A stretch of 64,000 nt of DNA, from positions 1,110,501-1,174,500 of the forward strand of contig NZ_CP084606.1 of assembly GCF_022376835.1 (NCBI RefSeq), given 5' to 3'. Positions within the stretch are counted from its first letter, which is position 1. The number at the start of each line of letters is the position of its first letter. Positions 24,799 through 34,952 of the stretch are shown piece after piece. The DNA is from Brucepastera parasyntrophica (lineage in GTDB: Bacteria > Spirochaetota > Spirochaetia > Treponematales > Treponemataceae). The notes under the pieces were generated by a model. The model was given only the letters and a program-made list of their open reading frames with translations. It made no database searches and was not told where the DNA came from. Both the position numbers and the translations under genes were made by a program.

Positions 24799-25653
24799 TT
24801 AAACTTCGACTTTCTTTTCCATAAGCCAGGAGGCGGCGGCAAAAAGGCCAGCCCCGAGAATTATAAAGAAAACAAGCGGGGCCACAGGAAAAAACATGTC
24901 CTGGACTATAAGATTCGAATTGGCTATGCGGTCAAGAGAATGCATTCCCGTATACGGAAGGGTATCAATAGTCAGCGTCATCTTCGCATACCAGTTATAG
25001 CGTTCACTGAGTACATTCCCGAAATACAGAGTCCAGTTTGTAATGAAAATAAACCCTAAAACCGAAACAATTGTTGCTATACTTTTCCGCTTGATAAATG
25101 ACCTGGAGGCGACAAATGCAAAAGTAAGACATATTCCGGTCACCGAATACATGCACAGCATAATAAGCAGCATTTGAAGCGAAAAGACAAAATTATCAAC
25201 AAAAATATGTTTCAGTCCGTATTCCAGTACATCAAAGAAAACAACAGCTCCGCTCCTGGCCAGGGTAAATATAGTCGCGGCGTGGACCAGCAGTAAAACA
25301 CCGGCGCCTGCAAGATAAATGACAAATTCTATAAGCCCTGCAATAAATCTTCCGCCGAGTATCTCCCAGCCATGCCGGGGGACAGTCAGCATCAGGTAAC
25401 TGGTATCACGGTATAATAATTGATCGGTATGTCCCGAAGCGCAGCGGAAAAACTGGATAATGAGCATAATAAATGTCACGCTCATAGAGAGAAATATCCA
25501 GAATTTTACGGACGCCGTAAAAGTATAGGTGCCGAGCATAATTTCCCTTAATTCAAAAAACCATGCAATTACATGAAAAACAGCGAGAAGGCCCAGAATA
25601 AAAAGCGCCCTGTTTTTGCTTTCTTTCAGCTGATATTTGATTATTGTCCCCAT
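24799..25653 (-). CDS. ABC-2-type transporter permease
   Basis: The 284-residue integral membrane protein has six hydrophobic helices (about 15-35, 45-65, 110-130, 155-180, 190-208, 255-275). It starts immediately with a cytosolic stretch and has no signal peptide, as in ABC-2 permeases. It follows the ATPase gene by 15 bases and must be its membrane partner. The operon order regulator-ATPase-permease is that of YtrA-type efflux or cell-envelope systems. Substrate unknown. Confidence 0.8.
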   Translation of the reverse strand: MGTIIKYQLKESKNRALFILGLLAVFHVIAWFFELREIMLGTYTFTASVKFWIFLSMSVTFIMLIIQFFRCASGHTDQLLYRDTSYLMLTVPRHGWEILGGRFIAGLIEFVIYLAGAGVLLLVHAATIFTLARSGAVVFFDVLEYGLKHIFVDNFVFSLQMLLIMLCMYSVTGICLTFAFVASRSFIKRKSIATIVSVLGFIFITNWTLYFGNVLSERYNWYAKMTLTIDTLPYTGMHSLDRIANSNLIVQDMFFPVAPLVFFIILGAGLFAAASWLMEKKVEV

Positions 25654-25668
25654 AGCAGTATCCCCTTT

Positions 25669-26370
25669 TTATCTGTTCCCGAAAATATCAAGATATATCT
25701 GTGTAATCGACTTGCCCCGCTCTGACCGCAGAGCTTCGGCGTCTTTCATCAGGATAAGTTCACCTGAGTCAAGAAAGGCAACATCATTGAAAACCTGTTC
25801 AACATCGCTTACCAGATGTGTGCTGATAATAATTGCGGCGTTTTCATTCCAGGTTTTGATTATTGTGGACACAATCTGTTCACGGGCAACAGGATCAATG
25901 CCCCCCAACGGTTCATCCAGAAGAAAAAGACTCGCCCGGCGGGAAAAAGCCAGAGTCAGGTTCAGTTTTTCCAGCATTCCCTTTGACATCTGTTTTACAG
26001 GTTCAGTCTTCTCCAGTTTCATGAACGAAAGCATATCCAGGGCTTTTTCACGGTCAAAATCCGGAAAAAAATCGGCGTAAAAGTCTATGGCATCTATTGC
26101 TTTCATCCAGGAATACAGAATATTTCTGTCCGGAAGAAACGAGACAGCTTTTTTCGTCTCATAGCCATTCGGACTGCCGTTCACCGTAAAAGACCCTCCG
26201 GTCGGTTTCTGTAACCCGGCCAGAATTTTCAAAAATGTTGTTTTTCCCGAGCCATTCGGACCGACCAGGCCCAGAATTCTCCCGCTATCAAGCGATAATG
26301 TAATTCCCCGTAACGCGGGTTTCGTGAAATAATTCTTTTTTATGTTTTCCGCCTGCAGAATGGTACCCAT
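25669..26370 (-). CDS. ABC transporter ATP-binding protein
   Basis: The 233-residue ATPase has Walker A GPNGSGKT, the Q-loop near VSFLPDRNILYSW, a degenerate signature motif (QMSKGMLEKLNL in place of LSGGQ), Walker B SLFLLDEPLGGIDP and the switch His in IIISTHLVSD. The ABC-2 partner follows. The ATG overlaps the stop of the gntR gene at 26370, showing translational coupling. The unusual signature is typical of YtrB-like ATPases of the GntR-linked family. Confidence 0.9.
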   Translation of the reverse strand: MGTILQAENIKKNYFTKPALRGITLSLDSGRILGLVGPNGSGKTTFLKILAGLQKPTGGSFTVNGSPNGYETKKAVSFLPDRNILYSWMKAIDAIDFYADFFPDFDREKALDMLSFMKLEKTEPVKQMSKGMLEKLNLTLAFSRRASLFLLDEPLGGIDPVAREQIVSTIIKTWNENAAIIISTHLVSDVEQVFNDVAFLDSGELILMKDAEALRSERGKSITQIYLDIFGNR

Positions 26371-26738
26371 TATTTACTTTCCTCCAGTTGATTTGCCAGT
26401 TCCTGTAATATCTCCTGCTTTGTAAATGAAAGCGCGGTCATGCCTTTTATAAAAGTCCGGGTTAGTGATTTAGCCATCTCTTTCCGGATGGAAGGGATAA
26501 GACTTTCATTTTCAGTAATGAAAGAACCCATTCCCCTCTTCGTTTCGGTAATTCCTTCCCTTTCCAGTTCCTGATATGCGCGCTGGACCGTATTCGGATT
26601 TACTGACAGTTCCTCCGCGTACTCGCGGACAGAAGGCAGCCGTTCTCCCGGTTTTATAAGACCGGCGACAATCTTCTGCTTTATCGCATTAATTATCTGA
26701 AAATAGATCGGTATGTTTGGATCAAAATCCGCCATCAT
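26370..26738 (-). CDS. GntR-family (YtrA subfamily) transcriptional regulator
   Basis: The 122-residue repressor has an N-terminal winged helix (PIYFQIINAIKQKIVAGLIK, PGERLPSVREYAEELSVNPN, TVQRAYQELEREGITETKRG) and a short C-terminal helical dimerisation part, the compact YtrA architecture. The start at 26738 has AAGGAA upstream. A longer frame to 26774 lies inside the promoter. It heads the ABC operon and almost certainly represses it through the 16-bp palindrome at 26745-26782. Confidence 0.9.
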   Translation of the reverse strand: MMADFDPNIPIYFQIINAIKQKIVAGLIKPGERLPSVREYAEELSVNPNTVQRAYQELEREGITETKRGMGSFITENESLIPSIRKEMAKSLTRTFIKGMTALSFTKQEILQELANQLEESK

Positions 26739-26744
26739 TTTTCC

Positions 26745-26782
26745 TTGTTCTAGTGTATTAATGATATAATACACTAGAACAA
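26745..26782. promoter_or_regulatory. Perfect 16-bp palindromic operator of the GntR regulator
   Basis: TTGTTCTAGTGTATTA (26745-26760) and TAATACACTAGAACAA (26767-26782) form a perfect inverted repeat separated by six bases. It contains the GTGTA...TACAC core known for YtrA regulators, and it covers the -10 and the start region of the leftward promoter. Binding would block transcription. Confidence 0.85.
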
Positions 26783-26794
26783 TAACACTGTCAA
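26766..26794 (-). promoter_or_regulatory. Consensus promoter of the gntR-ABC operon
   Basis: On the minus strand TTGACA (26789-26794), exactly 17 bases, and TATTAT (26766-26771) form a near-consensus sigma-70 promoter overlapped by the palindromic operator. Confidence 0.8.
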
Positions 26795-26834
26795 GGGAAA
26801 AATGTTAATTTTGGCTAAGATTGATTTTGTATCC

Positions 26835-26863
26835 TTGCATAAAACCCGTAAATTGAGTATTTT
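26835..26863 (+). promoter_or_regulatory. Candidate promoter of pckG
   Basis: TTGCAT (26835-26840), a 17-base spacer and TATTTT (26858-26863) lie 54 bases upstream of the PEP carboxykinase start. AAGGAG precedes the ATG. Confidence 0.45.
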
Positions 26864-26917
26864 ACTATCGAATGAAAAGAAAAAATTCATTATTTCCCGC
26901 CTCGTTAAGGAGTAATT

Positions 26918-28731
26918 ATGAAGATTAGTGACATTAAACACTCCAGGCTTAAAACCTGGGTAGAAGAAATTGCCGCTTTATGCGAACCGAAAGAAGTGTA
27001 TGTCTGTGACGGTTCAGCTGCAGAATATGACAGGCTTATGACGATTCTTGTTGATTCCGGCCTGGGAACACCTCTCGCGAAACGCCCCAACAGCGTTCTG
27101 TTCCGTTCGGATCCTTCGGACGTCGCCCGTGTTGAAAACCGCACCTATATTGCGTCAAAAACAAAGGAAGCCGCAGGGCCCACAAACAACTGGATTAATC
27201 CGGATGAGCTGAAAAAAACCATGACAAAACTGTATAAGGGCTGTATGCATGGCCGCGTCATGTATGTAATTCCCTACTCAATGGGCCCGGTCGGTTCAGA
27301 TATCGCTAAAATCGGCGTTGAAATAACCGACTCGGAATATGTTGTCTGCAACATGGATATTATGACCAGAGTAGGAACAAAGGTCCTTGATGTACTCGGC
27401 ACAGACGGTGAATTTGTTCCCTGTCTCCATTCTGTCGGCAAGCCCCTCAATGACGGCGAGTCTGACGGCGGACAATGGCCCTGCGCGCCCCTCGATGATA
27501 AATATATTTCCCACTTCCCTGAAGAAAGAACAATCTGGTCCTATGGTTCAGGATACGGCGGAAACGCCCTGCTTGGAAAAAAATGTTTCGCGCTTCGCAT
27601 TGCGTCTGTTATTGCGCGTGATGAAGGCTGGCTCGCGGAGCATATGCTCATCCTCAAACTGACAAATCCGGAAGGAAAGGTAAAATATGTAACCGGTGCC
27701 TTCCCCTCCGCCTGCGGAAAGACAAACCTCGCCATGCTTATTCCCACCATCCCGGATGGAAGGTTGAAACAATCGGCGACGATATAGCCTGGATGAAATT
27801 CGGCGCCGACGGACGTCTGTACGCCATCAACCCTGAAGCCGGATTCTTCGGCGTTGCTCCGGGAACCTCCGACCACTCCAACAAGAACGCGATGGAATCC
27901 ATCAAGGAAAATACCATCTTTACAAACTGCGCCCTTACCAAAGACGGAGACATCTGGTGGGAAGGCATCGGGTATGATGCTCCCGGAGAAGTCATCGACT
28001 GGCACGGAAAACCGTGGGTACAGGACAAGGGCAACAAGGAGCAGCAGCCTGCCGCGCACCCGAACGCACGCTTTACCGCGCCCGCAAAACAGTGCCCGGC
28101 CATTGCGTCTGAATGGGAAGATCCGAAAGGCGTGCCGATCGACGCGTTCCTTTTCGGCGGACGCCGTCCCAATACAGTACCTCTGGTACACCAGTCCAAA
28201 AGCTGGAACCATGGAGTATTCCTTGGTTCGATTGTCGGTTCCGAAATCACCGCTGCCGCACTTGACCTCAAGGCAGGAACAATCCGCCGGGACCCCTTTG
28301 CGATGCTCCCCTTCTGCGGCTATAACATGGGCGATTATTTCCAGCACTGGATCAATATCGGTAAAAGAACGACAGCCGACAAATTGCCTAAAATCTTCTA
28401 TGTTAACTGGTTCCGCAAGGACGCCGACGGCAAGTTTATCTGGCCGGGATATGGTGAAAACAGCCGCGTTCTGGCATGGATTTTTGACCGCTGCGACAAT
28501 AAGGACAACGCAGTTGAAACCGCTATCGGCTTTATGCCCAAAGACGGCGCGATCAATACCACCGGCCTTGATGTCACGCCCGAAGCCATGAAGGGAATTC
28601 TTTCTGTTGATACCGAAGGATGGAAGAAGGAGATTGCGGATATCGCTGCGAACCACTATCCGAAGTTTGGAGACAAACTTCCGAAAGAACTGATGGAAGA
28701 ACTCAAGGGACTTGAAGCTCGTCTGGGCTGA
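26918..28731 (+). CDS. pckG: GTP-dependent PEP carboxykinase, interrupted by a one-base frameshift
   Basis: The enzyme interconverts oxaloacetate and PEP with GTP/GDP. Two adjacent frames (26918-27787 and 27793-28731) together give a 604-residue protein of normal length once a single base is restored in the GG run at about 27754. The repaired reading is [20 protein letters not shown], exactly the family sequence. Motifs present are [10 protein letters not shown] (kinase-1a with the reactive Cys), GDDIAWM (kinase-2), [27 protein letters not shown] and [15 protein letters not shown] [15 protein letters not shown]. An assembly error is the simplest explanation. A true pseudogene cannot be excluded. 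Confidence 0.85.
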
Positions 28732-28750
28732 TAATTTCTGTCTGATAAAA

Positions 28751-28800
28751 CACTCCGCCGCAGAGCGGCGGAGTTGTTAACCCCCTCACCACGAGTAAAA
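28751..28800 (+). repeat. Dispersed palindromic repeat, short derivative (R2)
   Basis: The terminal hairpin CTCCGCCGC-aga-GCGGCGGAG is joined directly to the right end TTAACCCCCTCACCACGAG of the long repeat, with the middle missing. It starts 20 bases after the pckG stop and runs into the terminator at 28797. Confidence 0.65.
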
Positions 28801-28830
28801 AAGCCATGCTGTTCTCAGCATGGCTTTTTT
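28797..28830. terminator. Bidirectional intrinsic terminator
   Basis: AAAAAAGCCATGCTG, a four-base loop and CAGCATGGCTTTTTT form a perfect hairpin flanked by A- and T-tracts. It can stop both pckG from the left and the convergent TPR lipoprotein gene from the right, ending a few bases before that gene's stop. Confidence 0.88.
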
Positions 28831-28835
28831 GTACC

Positions 28836-29897
28836 CTAGTTAACCTTTTTCAGCATCTGCAAAAATGCGGAGCCTTTTACGGTTTCGTCCGGATTAAAGT
28901 TTTTCCCGTCAGGAAGAGTCATGATTTCCCATTCCACACAGCCAAGCACGGAATCAAAATACGCCGAACCGATAGGAACATCAGGCACGGGGCTTACCGC
29001 ATTGGGCCGCGCCCCGAAGCGGTCCGAATACCGTGTCAGAAGGGAAGGATTGGAATTAGTGATTGCTACCAAATGCCAGAAAAACCAGGCGGACCCGGCC
29101 CGCTTTACCGTATCCGCGGCCCTGAATTCCGGCGGGATAATGTTTTGTTCGGCAAGACGGGAAAAAAGCTGGGCAGGCGTCCACTTTTTTCCTCCGGTAA
29201 TGAACTGAAACAGATTTGTTTCCGCATCGGCAAGTTCGATAGCGTCAAGCCATCTTAAAGAGGAAGCGACCGCAAGAATTGCGGTACGGTCACGGACGCC
29301 GGAATCAATTTCACGCAAATCCCATGCAGTATTCCGCTCAGGGCGGTACGTTTCAGCGTAGAATGAGGGAAGCAGTACAAAGGCTGTATCAAAAGCCGCG
29401 ACAGCTTCACTGTAACGTTTCAGCGCCACACAGGCCCTCGCCCGCTCTATTTCCAGTTCACCGGAAGTATTTTCCAGTGAAAGCGCGCTTGAAATAAGTG
29501 AAAGCCGTTTTTCGGCACTGGGTTCAAGTCTGGCCTTCAGAATTGTCACCTGAACATCTGAGGGAAGTAATTCTTCAGCGTGTTTCAGTCGTCTTGACGC
29601 TTCGGAATTTTTTCCTTCAAAAATATAGAGACGGCCTGACCAGGCCTGGAGCCGGGCATCAAAAACAGTATCCGTAATTTCCATAGCCTCTATTTCGCCG
29701 ATCCGTATCCGGATTTGACGGAGGTCCGCCTGGGAAAACCCGGCGTCAAGCGGCACAATGAGTTTTTCGAGCTCCGCAATGTACTGGTTTGCCGCCTCTC
29801 CCGCGCTGAATAAAACAGTGTCATTCCGGAAACTCGCACACGAGACAAGTGCAAACAGAATAAAAAAATATGGCAGAATCTTCACGCGCAATTTCAT
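28836..29897 (-). CDS. TPR-containing lipoprotein
   Basis: The 353-residue product has a lipoprotein signal (lipobox ALVSC, Cys20) followed by an all-helical region. It contains several tetratricopeptide-like repeats (ARLQAWSGRLYIFEGKNSEA, ACVALKRYSEAVAAFDTAFV), then a less repetitive C-terminal domain with WFFWHLVAITNSNPSLLTRY. AGGAG lies nine bases upstream of the ATG. The gene lies nine bases after the propeller gene on the same strand, which suggests an envelope protein pair expressed together. Function unknown. Confidence 0.7.
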   Translation of the reverse strand: MKLRVKILPYFFILFALVSCASFRNDTVLFSAGEAANQYIAELEKLIVPLDAGFSQADLRQIRIRIGEIEAMEITDTVFDARLQAWSGRLYIFEGKNSEASRRLKHAEELLPSDVQVTILKARLEPSAEKRLSLISSALSLENTSGELEIERARACVALKRYSEAVAAFDTAFVLLPSFYAETYRPERNTAWDLREIDSGVRDRTAILAVASSLRWLDAIELADAETNLFQFITGGKKWTPAQLFSRLAEQNIIPPEFRAADTVKRAGSAWFFWHLVAITNSNPSLLTRYSDRFGARPNAVSPVPDVPIGSAYFDSVLGCVEWEIMTLPDGKNFNPDETVKGSAFLQMLKKVN

Positions 29898-29906
29898 TTC
29901 CGGCTC

Positions 29907-32551
29907 CTATCTGAACTGCCAGCAGTACAGACGGCTATCCATACCTACTGCGGCACATTCTATTTTTCCGTCCCCGTTTAAGTCTGCAAAAAAAGGAGTT
30001 CCCCAGGCAGGCAGGGGGAAGCCGCCTATCTGGGAAAAATTCTGTTTATAGCCGTATAAGGCATTTCCGTCGCCGCTTATGAATATTTCGGCGGCCCGGT
30101 CATTATCAATATCAAAGGCCATAATAGCCCCTGCTCGGCGGTGAAATCCGTAATTTGCTGCTCCTGAATATCACGGTTAAGCGAGACCCTGTACAGAACG
30201 CCGCCTGCGGAAATAATCCACAATCCTCCATCGGCAAAAACCGGCTGGGTATAAAATACCCCGGACAGCTGAACAGGGAAACCTGTAAGAGGAGTTCCGT
30301 CAGGATTATATACGGTCAATTCGCCGGCCTGAGTAATAAAAGCCAGCAGCGCCGAGGCCCCGTCCGGAACAAGTACAGGAGAACCATAGGCAATGCCGGA
30401 AGCAGGAACCGGCCATCCGTCAAATACTGAACCGCTCCCGTCAGCCAGCCAAAGTTCGCCGGGAAAACTTTTTGAATAAACCGCCATAAAAGACCGGCGC
30501 CCGGGCGTATAGAAAACGGGAGAAGAACGGAGGACATCGTAAAAAGCAATGGGAAGCTGCGCAACATCGCCGGTACTGCTGACGGTAAAAATTGAAGCGC
30601 CGGTGTCGGGAAGATAGACAAGTCCCGCGGCCGCGGCCGGTTTTGATGAAAGCCGGACTCCGGTTGAAACAGGAAAACCGTCCACAGGCTCCATATTGCC
30701 GTTTACAAGGGTCACTATCCCCCGCGCGCTGACAATCCAGAAAGAGGGGTCCTCTGCTGTTCTCGGCGACAGTCCATCGGCGGGAATACACCATACAGGC
30801 TCATTGCTTTCATATTTATACTGCACACCGGTTACCGGATCTATCGAAACGGCCTTCACCGAGTCCAGTGTCAGAAGTATCCTGCTTTCCCCTCTCTTTG
30901 CAAAAAGGACCCCCTGGACTTCATTGCCCGCTTTCCCCGAAAGGGCAACCGGATATCCCGGCAGAGACACTACTCCTCCCGACGCGGCAGCAAGAACCGC
31001 CAGGGTACATTCGGCCTTCCCGTTTTTTATATTCAGCCTGAAATATCCCTGGCGGTATGATGAGAAAATCAGCCGGAGCAGGTCATTCTGTTTCAGGATG
31101 GAAGGCATTTCATGATCGAGGGAATAATAAACATTAAAAGAGGAATTCGCCATTCTGGCGCCTGAAAGATTTTTCCATATTTCATTTCTCTGGATGAGGG
31201 CGTTTTTATTAATTGCAACCGTTGTTGTAAGGAGATTTTCCGGGGATTCCGAAAACAGCAGAAATCCGTTCTGGACAATATAATAAGGGGCAGGAACGGA
31301 TATATTCCATAACTTCAAAAACGCGTTTAAAAAAGCGGGCAGGCTGATCTGGGAAACCCGGTGTCCGTCAAGCACAACGGAACTGTCTTCATTCAGAACA
31401 AAGGACGAAAAAGCCCAGTCAAAGACTTCCCGCCGTTTCCGTTCATCCCTGACCTGTACGGCAAAAACGGGCTTGGGCCGGCCTTCCAGACCGAAAACAG
31501 CTATCTCCGAACCGGTCCAGGAATACAGAAGTTCATCAAGTCCTGCGGAAAACACCATTCTGGCGGAATCATCAATCCGTTTGAGGGTTGTTTTAAATTC
31601 CTGGCCCATAATAACGGGAGCGGCCTCTATAAGTTCCTCAACCGGAGCAAGAGAGAGGACCGTCGCATATTGGGTGGTTCCGGGCAGAATATCAAGGGCA
31701 GCGGGTATGGGGGAATTCCCGGACAGGAGCCGGTTCAATTCCGGAACTTCGGATTTCAGATCGGACAAAAGAGATATATTCAGTTTCCTGTTTGTAATGG
31801 ATATTCCTATTTCGAGCATTTCGGAAAACCGGAGTTTTTCAAAAAGAGAAAGAAGAAGAGGGTCTGTACCCGCAAGGGCCTGCAGCATGGAGGATGAAAC
31901 TTTTACACCCAGATCAAAGGAAGAGGATTGAAATTTTTTAGCGGAGATATCGGTATTGTCTTCACGCGGAACAGAACCGGTAAACATCTGTTCAAACAGA
32001 ATCTGGCTGTCCGAAACAATAACAAGATTCTTCAAAAACCCGATGTAGACGGTCAGCCCATTCTGATCCCTGAGTTCAAAACGGGAAAGTTTTCCGGCCT
32101 GTACATAATACAGGCCTCTTACTGTCAGTCTGCCCGCAAGGGCAGGAAGAGTCCGGAGAAACAGGGACATTACACCGGTGTCATAAGCCGCGACAAAATG
32201 TCCGTCAGGCAGAACTGCTGCTGAGGCGGACCCATTCGCGGCAAAACGGACAAGGGGGTTTGATGTTATGCCGCTTTTCCGGAGCCCGCTTACCAGGGGC
32301 AATACGGACGCCAGCGCGGGATCCGTAAGAATATCCGGAAGAGGCTCATGCTGGAGAATCTTATTTACCGCCGTAATTGTTTTCGGAACATACATATAGA
32401 CAGTGTTCCGTCCGGGTATTACGGAATCTGATGAAATTCTTCCGATAAATGAAAGGCCGGCAAGCAGAAGAGGCAGGACGACGAGAAGAACAAGTAAAAC
32501 AACAAGAATAATTTTGAGCGGCCGAAACCTTTTTTTTTCCTTACTTTCCAT
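29907..32551 (-). CDS. Membrane-anchored DUF3352-like/beta-propeller protein, frameshifted near its end
   Basis: After repair the protein has 881 residues: a basic start, one transmembrane helix (about 12-35), a large extracytoplasmic region resembling DUF3352, and a C-terminal propeller. The propeller is built from repeats around GFPV, GWPV, GFPVQL and GFPLPAW, ending in FG-GAP/VCBS-type calcium-loop patterns (DIDNDRAAEIFISGDG, DLNGDGKIECAAVG). The last 71 residues lie in another frame. One extra base in the CCCC run at 30128-30131 joins them as AEQGAIMAFDIDND. The start at 32551 (MESKEKKR) has AGGTG upstream. Its role at the cell surface is unknown. Confidence 0.7.
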
Positions 32552-32582
32552 AAAACAATTTTCACCTGAAATCGTGAAAAGG

Positions 32583-33572
32583 TCAATTCTTTCTTTTGAT
32601 TTCCAGTATAATGGGCAGATGGTCCGAATAGCCTGTTCCGGAGTACAGGTTATACCGCAGGGGACTTCCGGCGTTATCGGTAAGTCCGGCGGCAGCAACG
32701 GGCATAAAGTTTCTGACTTCAAAAAAAAGTCCGTTTTTCTGATAAAAAAAATGGTCTATACGTTCCCACTTTCCCTGGTAATAATATGAACCTCCGCCGG
32801 CTTCCAAAAAAAGATCCGCACCGGTATTACAGAATTCAGTCCAGCCGTTCCGGTATGCATGCATAAGGTGGAATTCATCAGTCCGCTGGTTAAAATCTCC
32901 GCAGGCAAGAATAAAGCTTTCCGGAATTTCCTTTTCGGCTGTAATCATGAGTTCAAATAACTGCTTTTCCTGTTTTTCACGGACTGCATCAGTTCCCGAC
33001 TGTCCGGCTTTTGATTTCCAGTGAACGCAGAATATTTCCAGAGGAACGCCGCCGGCATCAATCGAAATCTGCATAACAGGACGTACGGCGGCAGTTTTTT
33101 CATCAATAGTATGGGCTTTTACCGAAAGGACAGGGTAACGAGAAAACAGGGCGCTCCCGAACGCGGAACCGGTTTCGGGCGGAATGAAGACAGCCCAGGG
33201 ATAATCCGCGCGCCGCGGCAGACGTTTTGCCAAATCATTCAGGACTCTGACGCTTTCAATTTCCTGGAATACGGCAATTTCCGGCGTCATCCCCGGAGAC
33301 ATTCCGGTCAGGGAACCCGCCAGCTGAAGCACCTCCCTGAGCCGGTCAAGCCTGACTGAATACCGGGACTCAGTCCAGGGCGACTTGCTTCCCCTGAATT
33401 GGGAAAATTCCCGGCCGTCATCAACAGCGTCAAAAAAAGTCTGCGTATTATAGGAAAGTATTCTTATTGAAGCACCGTTTCCGGGATGGGAAATCCGGCC
33501 GCAGGCGCACAAAAGCAAAAACGAAAAAACCAGCTCCGTAAAACCCAGAAAAAAACAGTTCCGTCTGTACAT
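32583..33572 (-). CDS. Endonuclease/exonuclease/phosphatase-family lipoprotein
   Basis: The 329-residue protein begins with a lipoprotein-type signal (LLLCAC) and has the EEP metal-dependent fold: SYNTQTFFD, FQEIE (catalytic Glu), HWKSK, GDFN, the substrate-positioning DH in WERIDHFFY, and the terminal SDHLPI with the catalytic Asp-His. Lipid-anchored members could act as surface nucleases or phosphodiesterases. Its stop lies 32 bases before the start of the propeller gene on the same strand. Confidence 0.82.
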   Translation of the reverse strand: MYRRNCFFLGFTELVFSFLLLCACGRISHPGNGASIRILSYNTQTFFDAVDDGREFSQFRGSKSPWTESRYSVRLDRLREVLQLAGSLTGMSPGMTPEIAVFQEIESVRVLNDLAKRLPRRADYPWAVFIPPETGSAFGSALFSRYPVLSVKAHTIDEKTAAVRPVMQISIDAGGVPLEIFCVHWKSKAGQSGTDAVREKQEKQLFELMITAEKEIPESFILACGDFNQRTDEFHLMHAYRNGWTEFCNTGADLFLEAGGGSYYYQGKWERIDHFFYQKNGLFFEVRNFMPVAAAGLTDNAGSPLRYNLYSGTGYSDHLPIILEIKRKN

Positions 33573-33623
33573 ATTATATACCTCCGGAACTGTTCATATA
33601 TGGGAATTCCCGTTTTTGCCAAA

Positions 33624-34733
33624 TCACACGTTAAACTTGAAAAATATTATATCGCCGTCAGCGACAACATAATCCTTCCCTTCCTGCCTGAGCCTTCCCG
33701 CCTCACGTATTTTCTGTTCGGTCCCGTATTTAACAAAATCATCAAAGCTGTAAACTTCCGCCCGGATAAAGCCCCGTTCAAAATCGGAATGAATAACACC
33801 GGCCGCCTTTGGCGCGGTATCTCCGGCGTGAATGGTCCAGGCCCTGCACTCATCTTCTCCCGCTGTAAAAAATGTCCGCAGCCCCAGCAAATGGTAAGCG
33901 GCCCTGGCGAGCGCGGTCAGGCCGGATTCTTTTAATCCGATTTCCTCAAGAAAGGCGAGTTTTTCTTCCTGGGTTTCAAGATCAGCGAGCTCTGCTTCAA
34001 ACTTTCCGCAGATAACCACAACGCCGGCCCCTTCCTGTTCCGCAATTTTTTTTACGATTTCAACATATTCATTTGTATTATTCACGGCAGTTTCATCAAC
34101 ATTGCACACATACATTTGAGGTTTCATGGTAATCAGATGGCAGTCATATACCGAGGCTTTTTCTTCATCCGTCAGCTCGGCGAGCCGGGCTGCCTTTCCG
34201 TCGAGAAGCAGGGGTTTTATTTTTCCGACTGCGCCAAGAATTATTCCGGCTTCTTTTTGCGCGTCCTTGCCCTGGACCCGCGCGGAACGGACGGCCTTTT
34301 CCGCCTTTTTTTCGACAGTTTCAAGGTCCGCAAGGGCAAGTTCAATATTAATGGTTTCAATATCGCCGGCGGGATCAATCCTGTTATTTACATGGATAAT
34401 ATCGGGATTTTCAAAACAGCGCACAACCTGCGCGATTACCCCGACCTCCCTGATATGTGACAAAAACTGGTTGCCCAGCCCTTCGCCCTTTGAAGCCCCT
34501 TTTACAAGACCGGCTATGTCAACAAATTCGACCGCAGCGGGAATCGTTTTTTTCGGACTGAACGCTTCGGAAAGATACGAAAGCCTGCCGTCCGGAACAT
34601 CGACAATACCGACATTGGGATTAATCGTACAGAAAGGATAATTCGCGGCCTCGGCGGGCGCGCTTGTCAGGGCGGAAAAAATAGTGGACTTGCCTACATT
34701 GGGCAGCCCTACAATACCGCAGTTTATAGCCAT
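33624..34733 (-). CDS. ychF: YchF/OLA1-family P-loop NTPase
   Basis: The 369-residue protein matches YchF end to end: G1 GLPNVGKST, DVPDGRLSYLS, G3 DIAGLVKGASKGEGLGNQFL, FENPDIIHVNN, and a C-terminal TGS-like domain with RAEVYSFDDF and EGKDYVVADGDIIFFKFNV. YchF binds ATP rather than GTP because its G4 motif is altered, and it associates with ribosomes and stress responses. The start has GAGG seven bases upstream. A long repeat copy (R3) lies 50 bases upstream, in what would be its leader or promoter region. Confidence 0.95.
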   Translation of the reverse strand: MAINCGIVGLPNVGKSTIFSALTSAPAEAANYPFCTINPNVGIVDVPDGRLSYLSEAFSPKKTIPAAVEFVDIAGLVKGASKGEGLGNQFLSHIREVGVIAQVVRCFENPDIIHVNNRIDPAGDIETINIELALADLETVEKKAEKAVRSARVQGKDAQKEAGIILGAVGKIKPLLLDGKAARLAELTDEEKASVYDCHLITMKPQMYVCNVDETAVNNTNEYVEIVKKIAEQEGAGVVVICGKFEAELADLETQEEKLAFLEEIGLKESGLTALARAAYHLLGLRTFFTAGEDECRAWTIHAGDTAPKAAGVIHSDFERGFIRAEVYSFDDFVKYGTEQKIREAGRLRQEGKDYVVADGDIIFFKFNV

Positions 34734-34782
34734 ACAATCCTCGACATTTCAGAATTTTCCGCGTCCCCCTGGAACGGGAAGC

Positions 34783-34952
34783 TTTTATTCGTGGCGAGGG
34801 TTTAATACCCCGCCGCTTTACGGCGTTTTTATAACAACCTATAAAACCGCTGGTTTTTGCAGGTTCCATGGTATTAACACCTGCGACCAATTCCACGGGA
34901 GAGCAGAATACTCCAGACCGAAAGTCTGCCCTGCTCAGCGGCGGAGTATTCT
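34783..34952 (-). repeat. Dispersed palindromic repeat, long copy (R3)
   Basis: This copy of about 170 bases reads leftward. It has near-terminal inverted repeats AATACTCCGCCGC and GCGGCGGGGTATT, a right tail AAACCCTCGCCACGAATAAAA, an internal TCCCGTGGAATTGG block and a small open frame beginning MEPAKTSGFIGCYKN. It lies upstream of ychF and downstream of nothing on the plus strand. Confidence 0.85.

Noticed and set aside
27541..28656. Long 371-codon open frame on the minus strand opposite pckG
   Set aside because: It lies entirely antisense to the conserved PEP carboxykinase, has no ribosome site and no domain pattern. It is a by-product of pckG codon use.
34621..34896. 91-codon minus-strand frame starting in repeat R3 and running into ychF
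   Set aside because: Its first part is the repeat's micro-frame and the rest is ychF read out of frame. Only the micro-frame itself is kept as a finding.
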